64,000 bases of DNA from Rhizobium sp. 16-449-1b (lineage in GTDB: Bacteria > Pseudomonadota > Alphaproteobacteria > Rhizobiales > Rhizobiaceae), in assembly GCF_017741935.1 (NCBI RefSeq), contig NZ_JAGHMH010000007.1:248001-312000 (forward strand), read 5' to 3'. Each line of letters opens with the position of its first letter. Position 1 is the first letter of the stretch. Position numbers and translations under genes: made by a program. The notes under the pieces are model-generated. The model saw only the letters and a list, made by a program, of their open reading frames with translations. It was not told the DNA's origin and ran no database searches. This document shows positions 18,060 to 27,061 of this stretch, piece by piece.

Positions 18060-19346
18060 GTGAACTCAGTTTCGAACAGTGGTCTGTCCGGTCGCTCGCT
18101 GGTGGCGCTCGCGGTGCTGAATTTCTTCCTCGCCGACGCCCGCGATGGCCTCGGTCCTTTTCTCGATGGCTTCCTTGCAACGCACGGCTGGAGCCCGATG
18201 ACATTGGGTATCGTGGCAACCCTTGGCGGCGTTCTCGGCCTGATCGCCACGCCGCTGTTCGGCGCCCTCGTCGATGCCTCGCCGCACAAGCGCTTGCTCA
18301 TCGTCATCCCGGTCACGCTGGTCACGGCAGCCGCACTCTGGACGCTTGCCAGTCCCGGAAATGCCTCGGTTTTCGGCGGCCAGTCGATGACCGCGATCGT
18401 CGGCGCGGTGATCGGCCCGGCGCTGATGGGACTGACGCTCGGCCTCGTCGGCGAAAGCGCCTTCTCCCAACAGGTCGCTCGCAACGAATTCTGGAACCAT
18501 GCCGGTAACGTCTTCTCGCTCGCCTGCGTCTATGCCGCCACCATAGTCTGGGGGCTGAACGGCGTGATCGGCCTGATGCTCATCACCGCGCTCGCCGCGA
18601 TCATCGCAACGCTGGCGATCCGCCCTGAGGACATCGACAATGACGTCGCCCGCGGCCTTACCAAGAACAAGGATCTCGCCAGCGACCCGGACGATGGATC
18701 GGCCGCAACAGCCAGCCCTTCCGGCTATTCGGTGCTGGCGAATTCGCGTGGTCTCGTCCTGCTCGCGCTGACCTTGCTGGTCTTCCACTTCGGCAACGCG
18801 CCGATGAGCCGGCTGATCGCCCAGAACTTCTCCATCCAGCTCGGCACGCCTTTTCGCACCACGGCAATCGTTACCGGCGTGTCGCAGCTGTCGATGATCG
18901 CAATGGCGTTGCTCGCGCCCGTCCTCATCAGGCGCTTCGGCCTGGCATCCGTCTTCATCATCGCGCTTTGCGCGCTACCCTTGCGTGGCGCGATCGCCGG
19001 CAGCGTGCCGAGCTTCGGCTCGATCTATCCGGTGCAGTTCCTCGATGGAGTCGGCGCCGGCCTGATCGGGATCGCGACACCCATCGCGGCCGAACGGATC
19101 CTCGCCGGCACCGGCCGCTTCAACGTCGGCCTCGGCGCGGTGATGACCGTGCAAGGCATCGGCGCATCGCTGAGCAACGTGGTGGCCGGATGGCTGACCG
19201 ACCGGGGCGGCTATGGCCTCGCCTATTGGGTGCATGGCGGTGTCGCGCTCTTCGCGCTGGCGCTTTTCATGCTCGGCCGCGAGGCAATCGCGCCGCGCGC
19301 ATCGCCAAAGCTCAACGACGCCGAACCGAAGGTAACGCGAGCCTAG
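18060..19346 (+). CDS. Major facilitator superfamily transporter
   Basis: About 428 residues with 12 hydrophobic helices and the loop 2-3 motif region LFGALVDASPHKR typical of MFS. A second half begins after a charged central loop (DIDNDVARGLTKNKD). The substrate is unknown. I chose GTG 18060, since an AGGCGGAG-like site lies just before it and the upstream frame is not hydrophobic. It converges on the diguanylate cyclase gene with a four-base overlap of the 3' ends. Confidence 0.87.
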   Translation: MNSVSNSGLSGRSLVALAVLNFFLADARDGLGPFLDGFLATHGWSPMTLGIVATLGGVLGLIATPLFGALVDASPHKRLLIVIPVTLVTAAALWTLASPGNASVFGGQSMTAIVGAVIGPALMGLTLGLVGESAFSQQVARNEFWNHAGNVFSLACVYAATIVWGLNGVIGLMLITALAAIIATLAIRPEDIDNDVARGLTKNKDLASDPDDGSAATASPSGYSVLANSRGLVLLALTLLVFHFGNAPMSRLIAQNFSIQLGTPFRTTAIVTGVSQLSMIAMALLAPVLIRRFGLASVFIIALCALPLRGAIAGSVPSFGSIYPVQFLDGVGAGLIGIATPIAAERILAGTGRFNVGLGAVMTVQGIGASLSNVVAGWLTDRGGYGLAYWVHGGVALFALALFMLGREAIAPRASPKLNDAEPKVTRA

Positions 19347-20518
19347 GACGCCACGTGAATGGCGGGCGCTTCGCGCGCCGGCGTGCCTTCCAGCATCACC
19401 CGGTTGCGCCCGGCATCCTTGGCTGCGTAGAGGGCTGCGTCCGCGCGGCCGATCGTTTCGGTCAGCGACGCGTCGCTTGATGCCACGCAGGCGACGCCGA
19501 AGCTCGCCGTGATCTTGCCGACACCGGCGACATCGGGCTGTCCGGCCGCCGAGAAGGCAAGGCGGATCGCGTTCGCGACCTTTCCGCCATCGGCGAGCTC
19601 CGCGCCCGGCAGAAACGCCACGAACTCCTCGCCGCCGAAACGCGCGGCAAAAGCGCCCTCAGGCAAGCGCGCTTTCAATAGCTCGGCAAGGCCGGCGATG
19701 ACGCTGTCACCGGCGGCGTGGCCATACGTGTCATTGATCCGCTTGAAATGGTCGATATCGCATAGAAGAATGGCCCCCTTCAGCGCACCCCGCGCCTTCA
19801 GCCGCCTCGCCGTTTCTTCAAAGCCGCGCCGGTTGAGCAGGCCCGTCAGGGAATCGCTCTCGGCGGCGTCGCGGTAGCCTTCGATCGTATCAAGCGTCGT
19901 TGCAGCCAGCGCCGAGAGCGCAAACAGCAACGCGATGACGGAAGCGCCCGCCTGCATGACAAACGCGTAAGTGGAGGTGCCGAAGCTCTCCAAATCGCCC
20001 CCAGGCGAGAATATCACCAGCAGGATGGCATTGCGGACGATCGCTTCGAGCACGATCAGCGAGGCGACGCCGAGCAGGATGCGGTCGATCGCCCGGCGGG
20101 TGCTGCGCAAAGAGGAGCCGATCGCGAAGATCAGCAAAACCGAGCAGGCGATATCGCTGATGAGGAGCTCCGCTGGCAGGCTTTCGAGCACCACCACCGC
20201 ATAGGCGAGCGCTGCATAGGCCGCCACGCAGACGCCGAGGCGCAAGGCGATACGCGACGGCCGGCGAAAACGCTTCAGGAGCGCGCCACTGTAGAAATAA
20301 AAGGCGGAGAGAAAGAGCGCGTCGGCGCTGAGTGCCTGAACGGGGATCGGCAGCCAGGCGAAAAACATCGGCACCGAGAAGGCGACGGCAGCGGAGAGAA
20401 AACCCGCGGCCCACAAGCCAGCTTCGCGCGATCCGAACCTTGAAACGACGAGGAAGGTGCAGCCGAAGGTCAGCATCATGACCGGAAGCATAAAGGCAAA
20501 ATTCACTGCGGCACCCAT
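19343..20518 (-). CDS. Membrane diguanylate cyclase (GGDEF)
   Basis: 391 residues. The N-terminal ~215 residues form about six transmembrane helices. The C-terminal GGDEF domain shows LTGLLNRRGFEE, LCDIDHFKRINDTYGH and the active-site signature RFGGEEFVAFLPG, so c-di-GMP synthesis is expected. The inhibitory I-site RxxD is degenerate (PEGA at that position), suggesting loss of product inhibition. A TTG at 20548 would add ten residues; I prefer ATG 20518. Confidence 0.9.
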   Translation of the reverse strand: MGAAVNFAFMLPVMMLTFGCTFLVVSRFGSREAGLWAAGFLSAAVAFSVPMFFAWLPIPVQALSADALFLSAFYFYSGALLKRFRRPSRIALRLGVCVAAYAALAYAVVVLESLPAELLISDIACSVLLIFAIGSSLRSTRRAIDRILLGVASLIVLEAIVRNAILLVIFSPGGDLESFGTSTYAFVMQAGASVIALLFALSALAATTLDTIEGYRDAAESDSLTGLLNRRGFEETARRLKARGALKGAILLCDIDHFKRINDTYGHAAGDSVIAGLAELLKARLPEGAFAARFGGEEFVAFLPGAELADGGKVANAIRLAFSAAGQPDVAGVGKITASFGVACVASSDASLTETIGRADAALYAAKDAGRNRVMLEGTPAREAPAIHVAS

Positions 20519-20630
20519 CGAACGATGATGACGAGGCCCAATGCGCAAACACCGCCTCGATGAAAAGCGCTAGCCACTCAACGTTAACAAAAGCCTACCT
20601 GCGGTAGACTACATATCGATCGATACGGGT

Positions 20631-20669
20631 GCAAGGGGCAGCCCCAGATTGTCGGAGGCCGCCCCTTGC
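20631..20669. terminator. Hairpin downstream of MFS gene
   Basis: A nine-base perfect stem (GCAAGGGGC / GCCCCTTGC) encloses a 21-base loop, just past the stop of the MFS gene at 20673. No clear T-tract is visible. Confidence 0.35.
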
Positions 20670-20672
20670 CGC

Positions 20673-21923
20673 TCACGCGCGCAGGGCGCGGTGCGGCTCT
20701 CCGGCATCCTCCGAGCCGAAGCGCACATCTTTTTTCTCGTAGCCGAACGCCGCAAGCACGGCCACGACGACAGCCACGATGCCGGCGACAATCAGCAGCG
20801 CATAGGCGTAATCGCCGTTCCAGTGGGCCGCGAGGCCGGACTGGATCGTGGCATTGCCCGATGCCAGCAGATTGCCGAGCTGGTAGGCAAACCCCGGAAA
20901 CGTGCTACGGACCTCATCCGGCGAAAGCTCGTTGAGATGCACGGGCACGATGCCCCAGGCACCCTGCACGAAGAACTGCATCAGGAAGGCGCCGATCGCG
21001 AGCAGCACCGGACCCGGCGCATAAACCCACAGCGGCGCCACCGGCACGGCGATCAGCGCGGCGATGACGATCGCCTTCTTGCGGCCGATCCGCTGCGACA
21101 GCGCCCCAAAGAACAGCCCGCCACAGATCGCCCCGATATTGTAGACGATGGCGATCGCACCCGTGGTGTAGCTGTCGTAGTTGCGCTGCGTCTCGAGGAA
21201 GGTCGGATAGAGATCCTGCGTGCCGTGGCTGAAGAAATTGAACGCCGTCATCAACAATACCGACCAGATGAACAGCGGGATGTTTTCTCTCAGCACCGTC
21301 AGGAACGGCCGGCGCCCCCGCTCCTGCTGCTGCAGGAAGGCCGGGCTCTCCTCGACGCTGCGGCGGATATAAAGCACCAGCAGCGCCGGTGCGGCGCCGA
21401 CGAAGAACATGCCGCGCCAGCCGATGATGGGAAAGAGCAGGAAGAACACGATCGACGCCAGGAGATAGCCCGAGGGGTAACCGGCCTGCAGGATGCCGGA
21501 AACGATGCCGCGGCTCTCCTCCGGCACGGTCTCCATCACCAGCGACGCGCCAACACCCCACTCGCCGCCCATGGCAATGCCATAGAGCGCGCGCAGCACG
21601 ATGAACATGGTGAGCCCGGTGGAGAAGCCGGTGAGGAATTCGAAGATCGAATAGAGCAGCACGTTGACCATCAGCGTGATCCGCCGCCCGTATTTGTCCG
21701 ACGCCAGACCGAAGAGCAGCGCGCCGACCGGCCGCATGGCGAGTGTCAGCAGGATCGCCACCGAGACGGCGGGAACGTCGGTTTTGAATTCTGTGGCGAT
21801 ATATTTGAGAACGAAGACGAGTATGAAGAAATCGAAGGCATCGAGCGTCCAGCCGAGATAGCTGGCGATAACGGTATTGCGCTGCTGCGGCGTCAGCCGG
21901 CGCAGGCTTTGCAATGCGGACAT
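20673..21923 (-). CDS. MFS transporter, sialate/lactate:H+ symporter-like (SHS) family
   Basis: 416 residues with 12 transmembrane helices. The features LGWTLDAFDFFILVFVLKY near the start, LASDKYGRRITLM between helices 2 and 3, and MGGEWGVGASLVMETVP are those of SHS-type carboxylate transporters. Likely substrates are monocarboxylates such as lactate or pyruvate, which is an inference. ATG 21923 has GGAGG six bases upstream. Confidence 0.85.
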   Translation of the reverse strand: MSALQSLRRLTPQQRNTVIASYLGWTLDAFDFFILVFVLKYIATEFKTDVPAVSVAILLTLAMRPVGALLFGLASDKYGRRITLMVNVLLYSIFEFLTGFSTGLTMFIVLRALYGIAMGGEWGVGASLVMETVPEESRGIVSGILQAGYPSGYLLASIVFFLLFPIIGWRGMFFVGAAPALLVLYIRRSVEESPAFLQQQERGRRPFLTVLRENIPLFIWSVLLMTAFNFFSHGTQDLYPTFLETQRNYDSYTTGAIAIVYNIGAICGGLFFGALSQRIGRKKAIVIAALIAVPVAPLWVYAPGPVLLAIGAFLMQFFVQGAWGIVPVHLNELSPDEVRSTFPGFAYQLGNLLASGNATIQSGLAAHWNGDYAYALLIVAGIVAVVVAVLAAFGYEKKDVRFGSEDAGEPHRALRA

Positions 21924-22448
21924 AACGGATCCTCCGTCCGAAAGCGGCGGCGAAGCGGGGCAAATCCGGATGCCGTCGAAGAGAGGGATCGCCCTGATAT
22001 GGGCGGGGTGGAGCTGTGACAGGCAGCGCTTTTGAAACGTCAGCAACGCTGCCCTTGTTCCATCACGTTTGTCGTGATCGCGCCTTGCTTGTGGCAGGTC
22101 CTAGCGTCGCCACACGCAACCGTTTGAGAAGCGACTACCAAAGGGCGAGCGTTTCATTCTGGCGCAAAAATTCCGGCCAAGTACCTGCTTCTAAATAGCT
22201 ATTGCGATTATTAGCAAAATGTGAGATATAAATGTCAGGTTGCATATGCAACCATAAAAAGCAAGCACAGATAGATTGCATCCATACCGGCAATGCGCCC
22301 GCCAGTCTCTGGCGGCGATGATACCGCTTGCGAAAAATCGATGAGTTTAGACCTGAGCAAGACAATAGCAGATCAACCGTCGGTCTGAGCAGTTCCAGCT
22401 ATGCGCATGAAGACATCCTAGGCCGACCAGCCCCGAGGAGGAGGAGCC
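21924..22448. other. 525-base intergenic region between MFS and Dyp peroxidase genes
   Basis: This divergent region contains promoters for both flanking genes. An AT-rich patch (22190-22260) stands out from the GC-rich surroundings and holds a 16-base perfect palindrome (22238-22253). A 76-codon minus-strand frame (22135-22365) overlaps it but has no ribosome site or recognisable sequence. GGAGGAGGAG stands before the peroxidase ATG. Confidence 0.5.
22238..22253. promoter_or_regulatory. 16-bp perfect palindrome, likely regulator operator
   Basis: GGTTGCATATGCAACC is a perfect palindrome about 195 bases upstream of the Dyp peroxidase ATG. The central TTGCATATGCAA resembles MarR/LysR-type operator symmetry. 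The cognate regulator is not adjacent. Confidence 0.45.
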
Positions 22449-23873
22449 ATGCCTTTCGATCTGACCCAACCGCTTTCATGGGAGAGCGCTGCGGGAGACG
22501 CCGCCGTGATGCTCGACGAACTTCAACCGAATATCGTCAAGGCCCACACCCGCGAATTCCTGACTATCCTGTTCCTGAAATTTTCCGACCCCGCCGGCGG
22601 CCGCGCGCTTCTGAAGGCACTGTCGCAGCCGCCGACAGGCACGCCGCTCCTGAAATCGGCGAAGACGCACCTGCAAGAGGTCAAGGCCTTCAAGGCGACG
22701 GGCACCAAGGGCACGCCCTATGTCAGCGTCGGCCTCACCGGCGATGGCTACACGGCGCTGCAGATCCCCGCCCCGAAAATCCCGCCGGACGCCTCGTTCC
22801 GCTCCGGCATGAAGAACGCCGGCCTGAACGATCCGGCGCCTGGCACCTGGGAACCGCATTTCCGCGACGTCATCCACGCCGTCATCCTCGTCGGCGACCA
22901 GATGTCCGGCCCGCGCAACAAGGCGTTGACGGCCGTGCGCCACCTGATCCAGGCATGCCACGGCGTCCATATTCTCGGCGAGGAAAAGGGCCACGGCCTG
23001 CACAACAGCAATGGCGACGGCATCGAGCACTTCGGCTATGTCGACGGTCGCAGCCAGCCGCTGTTTTTGACCGAGGATATCGACGACGAACGCCTGACGG
23101 CCGACGGCGCCACCAACTGGGACCCCGCCTTTGCGCTGAGCCGCGTCATCGTCCCTGATACCGCCGCCCCCGATCCGGCAAAGCATTTCGGCAGCTACTT
23201 CGTCTTCCGCAAGCTCGAGCAGAACGTCAAGCAGTTCAAGAAGCAGGAAAAGGCCCTGGCCAAGCGGCTGCATCTGAAGGGCGATGATGCCGAGCGGGCG
23301 GGCGCCATGCTGGTCGGCCGCTTCGAAGACGGCACGCCGCTCACCACGCAGTTCGCAGACGGCAACCACCACCCGGTGCCCAACGACTTCGACTATGACA
23401 GCGACCCCAACGGCGCCAAGTGTCCGTTCTTCGCCCATATCCGCAAGGTCAACCCGCGCGGCTCCGGCGGCTTCGAGCCCGTCGACGGCGAACGCCTGCA
23501 CATCATGGCGCGGCGCGGCCAGACCTATGGCGTGCGCACCGACCAGCCCAATGACGGCCGCATCGAAAACAAGCCGAGCAAGGATGTCGGCCTGCTGTTC
23601 ATGGCCTTCAACGCCGATATCGCCGAGCAGTTCGAGTTCGCACAATCGACCTGGGCCAACAACCCCGGCTTCCCCCGCGTCCCCCCGGGCGCAGGCGCCC
23701 CTGGCCTCGACCTCGTGATCGGCCAAAGCCCCAACCCGCGCCCCGACATCCACTGTCCGGTCGAATGGGGCGGCACGACCACCGCGACCACGACCGCGAC
23801 ACCGCAAGCGGTGACCATGAAGGGCGGGGAGTATTTCTTCATGCCGTCGTTGGCGTTTTGCCGGAGTTTGTAG
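22449..23873 (+). CDS. Dyp-type haem peroxidase
   Basis: 474 residues. The distal catalytic Asp is Asp199 in GYVDGRSQP (family G-x-x-D-G), and the proximal haem ligand is His330 in CPFFAHIRKVNPRG. No signal peptide is visible, so it is cytoplasmic or exported with another factor. Relatives oxidise dyes, lignin-type phenolics and possibly other substrates with H2O2. The length is at the long end of the family. A strong GGAGG precedes the ATG; the upstream palindrome may be its operator. Confidence 0.92.
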   Translation: MPFDLTQPLSWESAAGDAAVMLDELQPNIVKAHTREFLTILFLKFSDPAGGRALLKALSQPPTGTPLLKSAKTHLQEVKAFKATGTKGTPYVSVGLTGDGYTALQIPAPKIPPDASFRSGMKNAGLNDPAPGTWEPHFRDVIHAVILVGDQMSGPRNKALTAVRHLIQACHGVHILGEEKGHGLHNSNGDGIEHFGYVDGRSQPLFLTEDIDDERLTADGATNWDPAFALSRVIVPDTAAPDPAKHFGSYFVFRKLEQNVKQFKKQEKALAKRLHLKGDDAERAGAMLVGRFEDGTPLTTQFADGNHHPVPNDFDYDSDPNGAKCPFFAHIRKVNPRGSGGFEPVDGERLHIMARRGQTYGVRTDQPNDGRIENKPSKDVGLLFMAFNADIAEQFEFAQSTWANNPGFPRVPPGAGAPGLDLVIGQSPNPRPDIHCPVEWGGTTTATTTATPQAVTMKGGEYFFMPSLAFCRSL

Positions 23874-23920
23874 GGGGCAGCGAACGGACGGGGGTGTCCA
23901 TATGGCAGTAGTGCCGTGTG

Positions 23921-24072
23921 GCGCCCCCTCTGCCCTGCCGGGCATCTCCCCCACAGGTGGGGAGATTGGCTGGGCGCGACCGCTCGCCCCACTCTCATTG
24001 CTTGGGGATGCCGCCACCACGAGTCGATCTCCCCCCTTGTGGGGGAGATGTCCGGCAGGACAGAGGGGGGTA
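23921..24072. repeat. RIME-like intergenic palindromic repeat
   Basis: Outer arms at 23924-23952 and 24041-24069 are inverted copies of 29 bases with two mismatches (CCCCCTCTGC ... to ... GGGGG). Each arm ends in its own small hairpin (about 23943-23966 and 24026-24049; ATCTCCCC / GGGGAGAT). This two-palindrome structure is that of the Rhizobium-specific intergenic mosaic elements. It sits between two convergent genes. Confidence 0.75.
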
Positions 24073-24111
24073 TCCCACGGCACCACGCTCAAAAACGCAG
24101 GCAGTCAAACC

Positions 24112-25143
24112 TCAAGCGCTAACCGCATCCTCCACCACACCCGAAAAATCCACCGCCGCGAAAGCCGCCGCGATCACCTCCGGCCCGGCCCCCGCCTTCA
24201 CCGCATCGGTCGACAATATCTGCCGATAGCGCCGTGCCCCCGGCAGCCCGGTGAACAGCCCCACCATATGCCGCGCCACCTGCTGCAGCCGGCCGCCATC
24301 GGCGATATGCCGCGCCGCGTAATCCATCATCCGGTCGCGCAGAAGCTCCCAGTCGAAGGCCTGAGCCTCCGCCCCGAAGAAGCGATGATCGACATCGGCA
24401 AGCACGCCGGCATTCTGATAGGCCGCCCGCCCGAGCATCACGCCATCGACATGGCGCAGATGCTCTTCAGCCTGATCCAGCGTCTGGATGCCACCATTGA
24501 TGCCGATGAACACATCCGGCCGCGCCTGCTTGGTGCGGTAGACGATGTCGTAATCGAGCGGCGGGATCTCGCGGTTTTCCTTTGGCGACAAGCCCTTCAG
24601 CCAGGCCTTGCGGGCATGGATCCAGATCGCGTCGGCGCCGGCATCGAGCACCCGGTCGAGAAGATCGGGAAGAGCCTTCTCCGGCTCCTGCTCGTCCACC
24701 CCGATCCGGCACTTCACGGTAACAGGCACCGAGGACACCGTCTTCATCGCCCGGATGCAATCCGCCACGACATCAGGCGTCAGCATCAGGCAGGCCCCGA
24801 AGGTGCCCGATTGCACCCGGTCCGAGGGACAGCCGACATTGAGATTGATCTCGTCGTAGCCGTAAGGCGCCGCGATCTCCACCGCCTTCACCAGCTTCTC
24901 CGGATCAGACCCGCCAAGCTGCAACGCCACCGGATGCTCTGCGGCATCGAAAGACAGCAACCGCTCGCGCGGCCCATGGATGATCGCGTCGGCCACGACC
25001 ATTTCCGTGTAGAGCAGCGCGTTACGCGTCAGTTGCCGGTGAAAAAACCTGCAAAAACGGTCAGTCCAGTCGATCATGGGTGCAACCGCAAAGATCGGCC
25101 GCCCTGTTTCAAGCGCCTGTTTGTAGAAATGCGATGTTGTCAT
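24112..25143 (-). CDS. dusA: tRNA-dihydrouridine(20/20a) synthase
   Basis: 343 residues of the FMN-dependent TIM-barrel dihydrouridine synthases, which reduce uridine in the tRNA D-loop. Landmarks: APMIDWTDRFCRFFHRQ (flavin-binding, residues about 22-38), the catalytic cysteine in NLNVGCPSDRVQSG, and KCRIGVDEQEP. The RHL..TEMV start and the GTFGACLML stretch fit the DusA subgroup. ATG 25143 begins family sequence; the longer frame upstream is not. Confidence 0.92.
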   Translation of the reverse strand: MTTSHFYKQALETGRPIFAVAPMIDWTDRFCRFFHRQLTRNALLYTEMVVADAIIHGPRERLLSFDAAEHPVALQLGGSDPEKLVKAVEIAAPYGYDEINLNVGCPSDRVQSGTFGACLMLTPDVVADCIRAMKTVSSVPVTVKCRIGVDEQEPEKALPDLLDRVLDAGADAIWIHARKAWLKGLSPKENREIPPLDYDIVYRTKQARPDVFIGINGGIQTLDQAEEHLRHVDGVMLGRAAYQNAGVLADVDHRFFGAEAQAFDWELLRDRMMDYAARHIADGGRLQQVARHMVGLFTGLPGARRYRQILSTDAVKAGAGPEVIAAAFAAVDFSGVVEDAVSA

Positions 25144-25305
25144 GCCGCGCTCATAGCGCAAAGCGCGCGAAAACGCCAGTTTCCCCGCGCAGGGCAGCAA
25201 TGCCGGAAAGGGCGTACCGCGAGCCCGCCTTCCACGCTTTCCCCCGCTTCGCTTTTGCGGCTAAGATGATCGGACTCACGAAAACAGCAAGAGCATTCCC
25301 GTCCC

Positions 25306-26019
25306 ATGTCCATCTCCTCTTCCGCCCCGGCCGCCGGCACCGTCATTCCGCTTCCAGCACCCGTCCTCATCCCCGTCGAAGGCACGTCCGATCGCTTTCC
25401 GGTGCGTCGCGTCTATTGCGTCGGCCGCAACTATGCCGACCACGCCATCGAGATGGGCCACGACCCAAGCCGCGAGCCGCCCTTCTTCTTCCAGAAGAAC
25501 GCCGATAATCTGCTCGCCGACGGCAAGGACTTCCCCTACCCGCCGCTGTCGAACGACGTCCATTTCGAGGTCGAATGCGTGCTGGCGCTGAAGGCGGGCG
25601 CCAAGGATATCGCGCTCGAAAATGCGCTCGATTGCGTCTACGGCTATGCCGTCGGCATCGATTTCACCCGCCGCGACCTGCAGGCGGAAGCCAAGAAGCT
25701 CGGCCGCCCGTGGGAGCTGGCGAAAGCCTTCGAACATTCCGCACCGGTCTCGGCGATCGTCCCGGCCGCAAAACTCGGCCACCCCGATGCAGGCCGCGTC
25801 TGGCTCGATCTGAATGGCAAGCGCGTGCAGGATGGCGATCTCAACCAGATGATCTGGAAGGTGCCTGAAATCATCGCCGAACTCTCGAAGCTCTTCGAAC
25901 TCGCCCCCGGCGACGTTATCATGACCGGCACGCCGGCGGGCGTCGGCGCGGTGAAGCGCGGTGATCATATCGATTGCGGCATCGACGGCATTGCCAAGCT
26001 GTCGATCAACGTCGCCTAG
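25306..26019 (+). CDS. Fumarylacetoacetate hydrolase (FAH) family protein
   Basis: 237 residues. FAH-fold markers are VGRNYADHAIEMG, the metal ligands in HFEVECVLALKAG (E-x-E), YAVGIDFTRRDLQ and the C-terminal MTGTPAGVGAVKRGD. Members hydrolyse or decarboxylate 2-oxo-dicarboxylates in aromatic or sugar breakdown; the exact substrate is not predictable. A weak ribosome site precedes ATG. Its stop runs into a rhizobial repeat. Confidence 0.9.
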   Translation: MSISSSAPAAGTVIPLPAPVLIPVEGTSDRFPVRRVYCVGRNYADHAIEMGHDPSREPPFFFQKNADNLLADGKDFPYPPLSNDVHFEVECVLALKAGAKDIALENALDCVYGYAVGIDFTRRDLQAEAKKLGRPWELAKAFEHSAPVSAIVPAAKLGHPDAGRVWLDLNGKRVQDGDLNQMIWKVPEIIAELSKLFELAPGDVIMTGTPAGVGAVKRGDHIDCGIDGIAKLSINVA

Positions 26020-26117
26020 AGCAATTCCAGCAAAAGTGCAGCGCGGTTTTGCGTCCGGAATTGCGTAACAAAGAGATAGAGCATTTTTGCCTTTCGAAGA
26101 AAGGCGGAAACGCTCTT
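26018..26117. repeat. Rhizobial intergenic repeat (TAGAGCAATTCC type)
   Basis: Inverted arms GCAATTCC (26021-26028) and GGAATTGC (26057-26064) surround a GCGGTTTTGCGTCC core. A second hairpin (GCCTTTC / GAAAGGC, 26089-26105) follows a T5 tract and an AGAGC/GCTCT pair. This arrangement is a common intergenic repeat in rhizobia. It fills the gap between the FAH and carbonic anhydrase genes. Confidence 0.6.
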
Positions 26118-26131
26118 AGGGAGGAATGACC

Positions 26132-26662
26132 ATGCCGATCTATGCGCTCTCAGGCCACGAACCGGATTTGCCGCCATCAGGCACATACTGGATCGCGCCC
26201 GATGCGCATGTGATCGGCAAGGTCACGCTGGGCGCCGACGTCGGCGTCTGGTTCGGCGCGGTGCTGCGGGGCGACAACGAACCGATCACGGTCGGCGCGG
26301 CGACGAATATCCAGGAAGGCGCCATGCTGCACACCGATCCCGGCCATCCCGTCACGATCGGCGAAGGCTGCACTATCGGTCATCATGCGATTGTCCATGG
26401 CTGCTCAATCGGAAACAATTCGCTTGTTGGCATGGGCGCCACGGTGCTGAACGGCGCGAAGATCGGCAACAATTGCCTCGTCGGCGCCAATGCGCTGGTG
26501 ACGGAAGGCAAGGAGTTCCCCGACAATTCCCTGATCGTCGGCTCCCCCGCCCGCGTCATCCGCACCCTTGACGACAAGGCGATCGAAGGCCTCAAGCGCT
26601 CGGCGGAAAAGTACGTCGGGAACTGGCAGCGTTTTGCGCGAGATCTGAAGCGGCTGGATTGA
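26132..26662 (+). CDS. Gamma-class carbonic anhydrase (YrdA-like)
   Basis: 176 residues forming a left-handed beta-helix from hexapeptide repeats (IGKVTLGADVGVWFGAV ...). Zinc-ligand type histidines are in MLHTDPGH and GHHAIVHG. Members hydrate CO2 or serve as chaperone-like hexapeptide proteins. ATG 26132 is preferred over 26126, because GGAGGA would be too close to 26126 and well spaced for 26132. The zur gene converges on it, one base apart. Confidence 0.9.
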   Translation: MPIYALSGHEPDLPPSGTYWIAPDAHVIGKVTLGADVGVWFGAVLRGDNEPITVGAATNIQEGAMLHTDPGHPVTIGEGCTIGHHAIVHGCSIGNNSLVGMGATVLNGAKIGNNCLVGANALVTEGKEFPDNSLIVGSPARVIRTLDDKAIEGLKRSAEKYVGNWQRFARDLKRLD

Positions 26663-27061
26663 TTACGCTGCACAAGCCTCGCAAAGCCCGCGGATCTCGA
26701 TCGTCGTCTTCTCCGCCTTGAACTTCTTGGATTTGGTCCAGTCCGTCAGGCGATGGTCGACCTCGTGGTCGTGGAATTCCATCACCTGGCCGCAGCTCTC
26801 GCAGATGGCGAAGGCGACGATGCCGTGGCTGTGGCAATTCTCGCCCGGATGCGCGCAGGCGACGAAGGAGTTGATGCTCTCCAGCCGGTGCACGACGCCA
26901 TATTCGAGCAGCTTCTCCAGCGCCCTATAGACCTGCAGCGGGGCGCGAAAGCCGTGGTCGCGCAGCTTGTCGAGAATGGTGTAGGCGCTGAGCGGGCCGT
27001 CGGCCTTTTCGAGAACGTCGAAGACAAGCGCCTGGTTCTTGGTCAGTGCGGGTGCGCTCAT
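26663..27061 (-). CDS. zur: Zinc uptake regulator Zur (Fur family)
   Basis: 132 residues. The winged helix spans roughly residues 8-70 (LVFDVLEKADGPLSAYTILDKL). Structural zinc cysteines are Cys87-x2-Cys90 and Cys127-x2-Cys130; a regulatory-site region is Cys69, His71, Cys76, His79. It is translationally coupled to znuB (ATGA at 27058-27061), the third gene of the znuCB-zur operon. It would repress zinc uptake when zinc is plentiful. Confidence 0.93.
   Translation of the reverse strand: MSAPALTKNQALVFDVLEKADGPLSAYTILDKLRDHGFRAPLQVYRALEKLLEYGVVHRLESINSFVACAHPGENCHSHGIVAFAICESCGQVMEFHDHEVDHRLTDWTKSKKFKAEKTTIEIRGLCEACAA

Noticed and set aside
22135-22365. 76-codon minus-strand frame in the peroxidase spacer
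   Set aside because: No ribosome site, atypical composition, and it overlaps the palindrome; taken as non-coding.
23921-24072. CRISPR array
   Set aside because: Two inverted copies only, no regularly spaced direct repeats.
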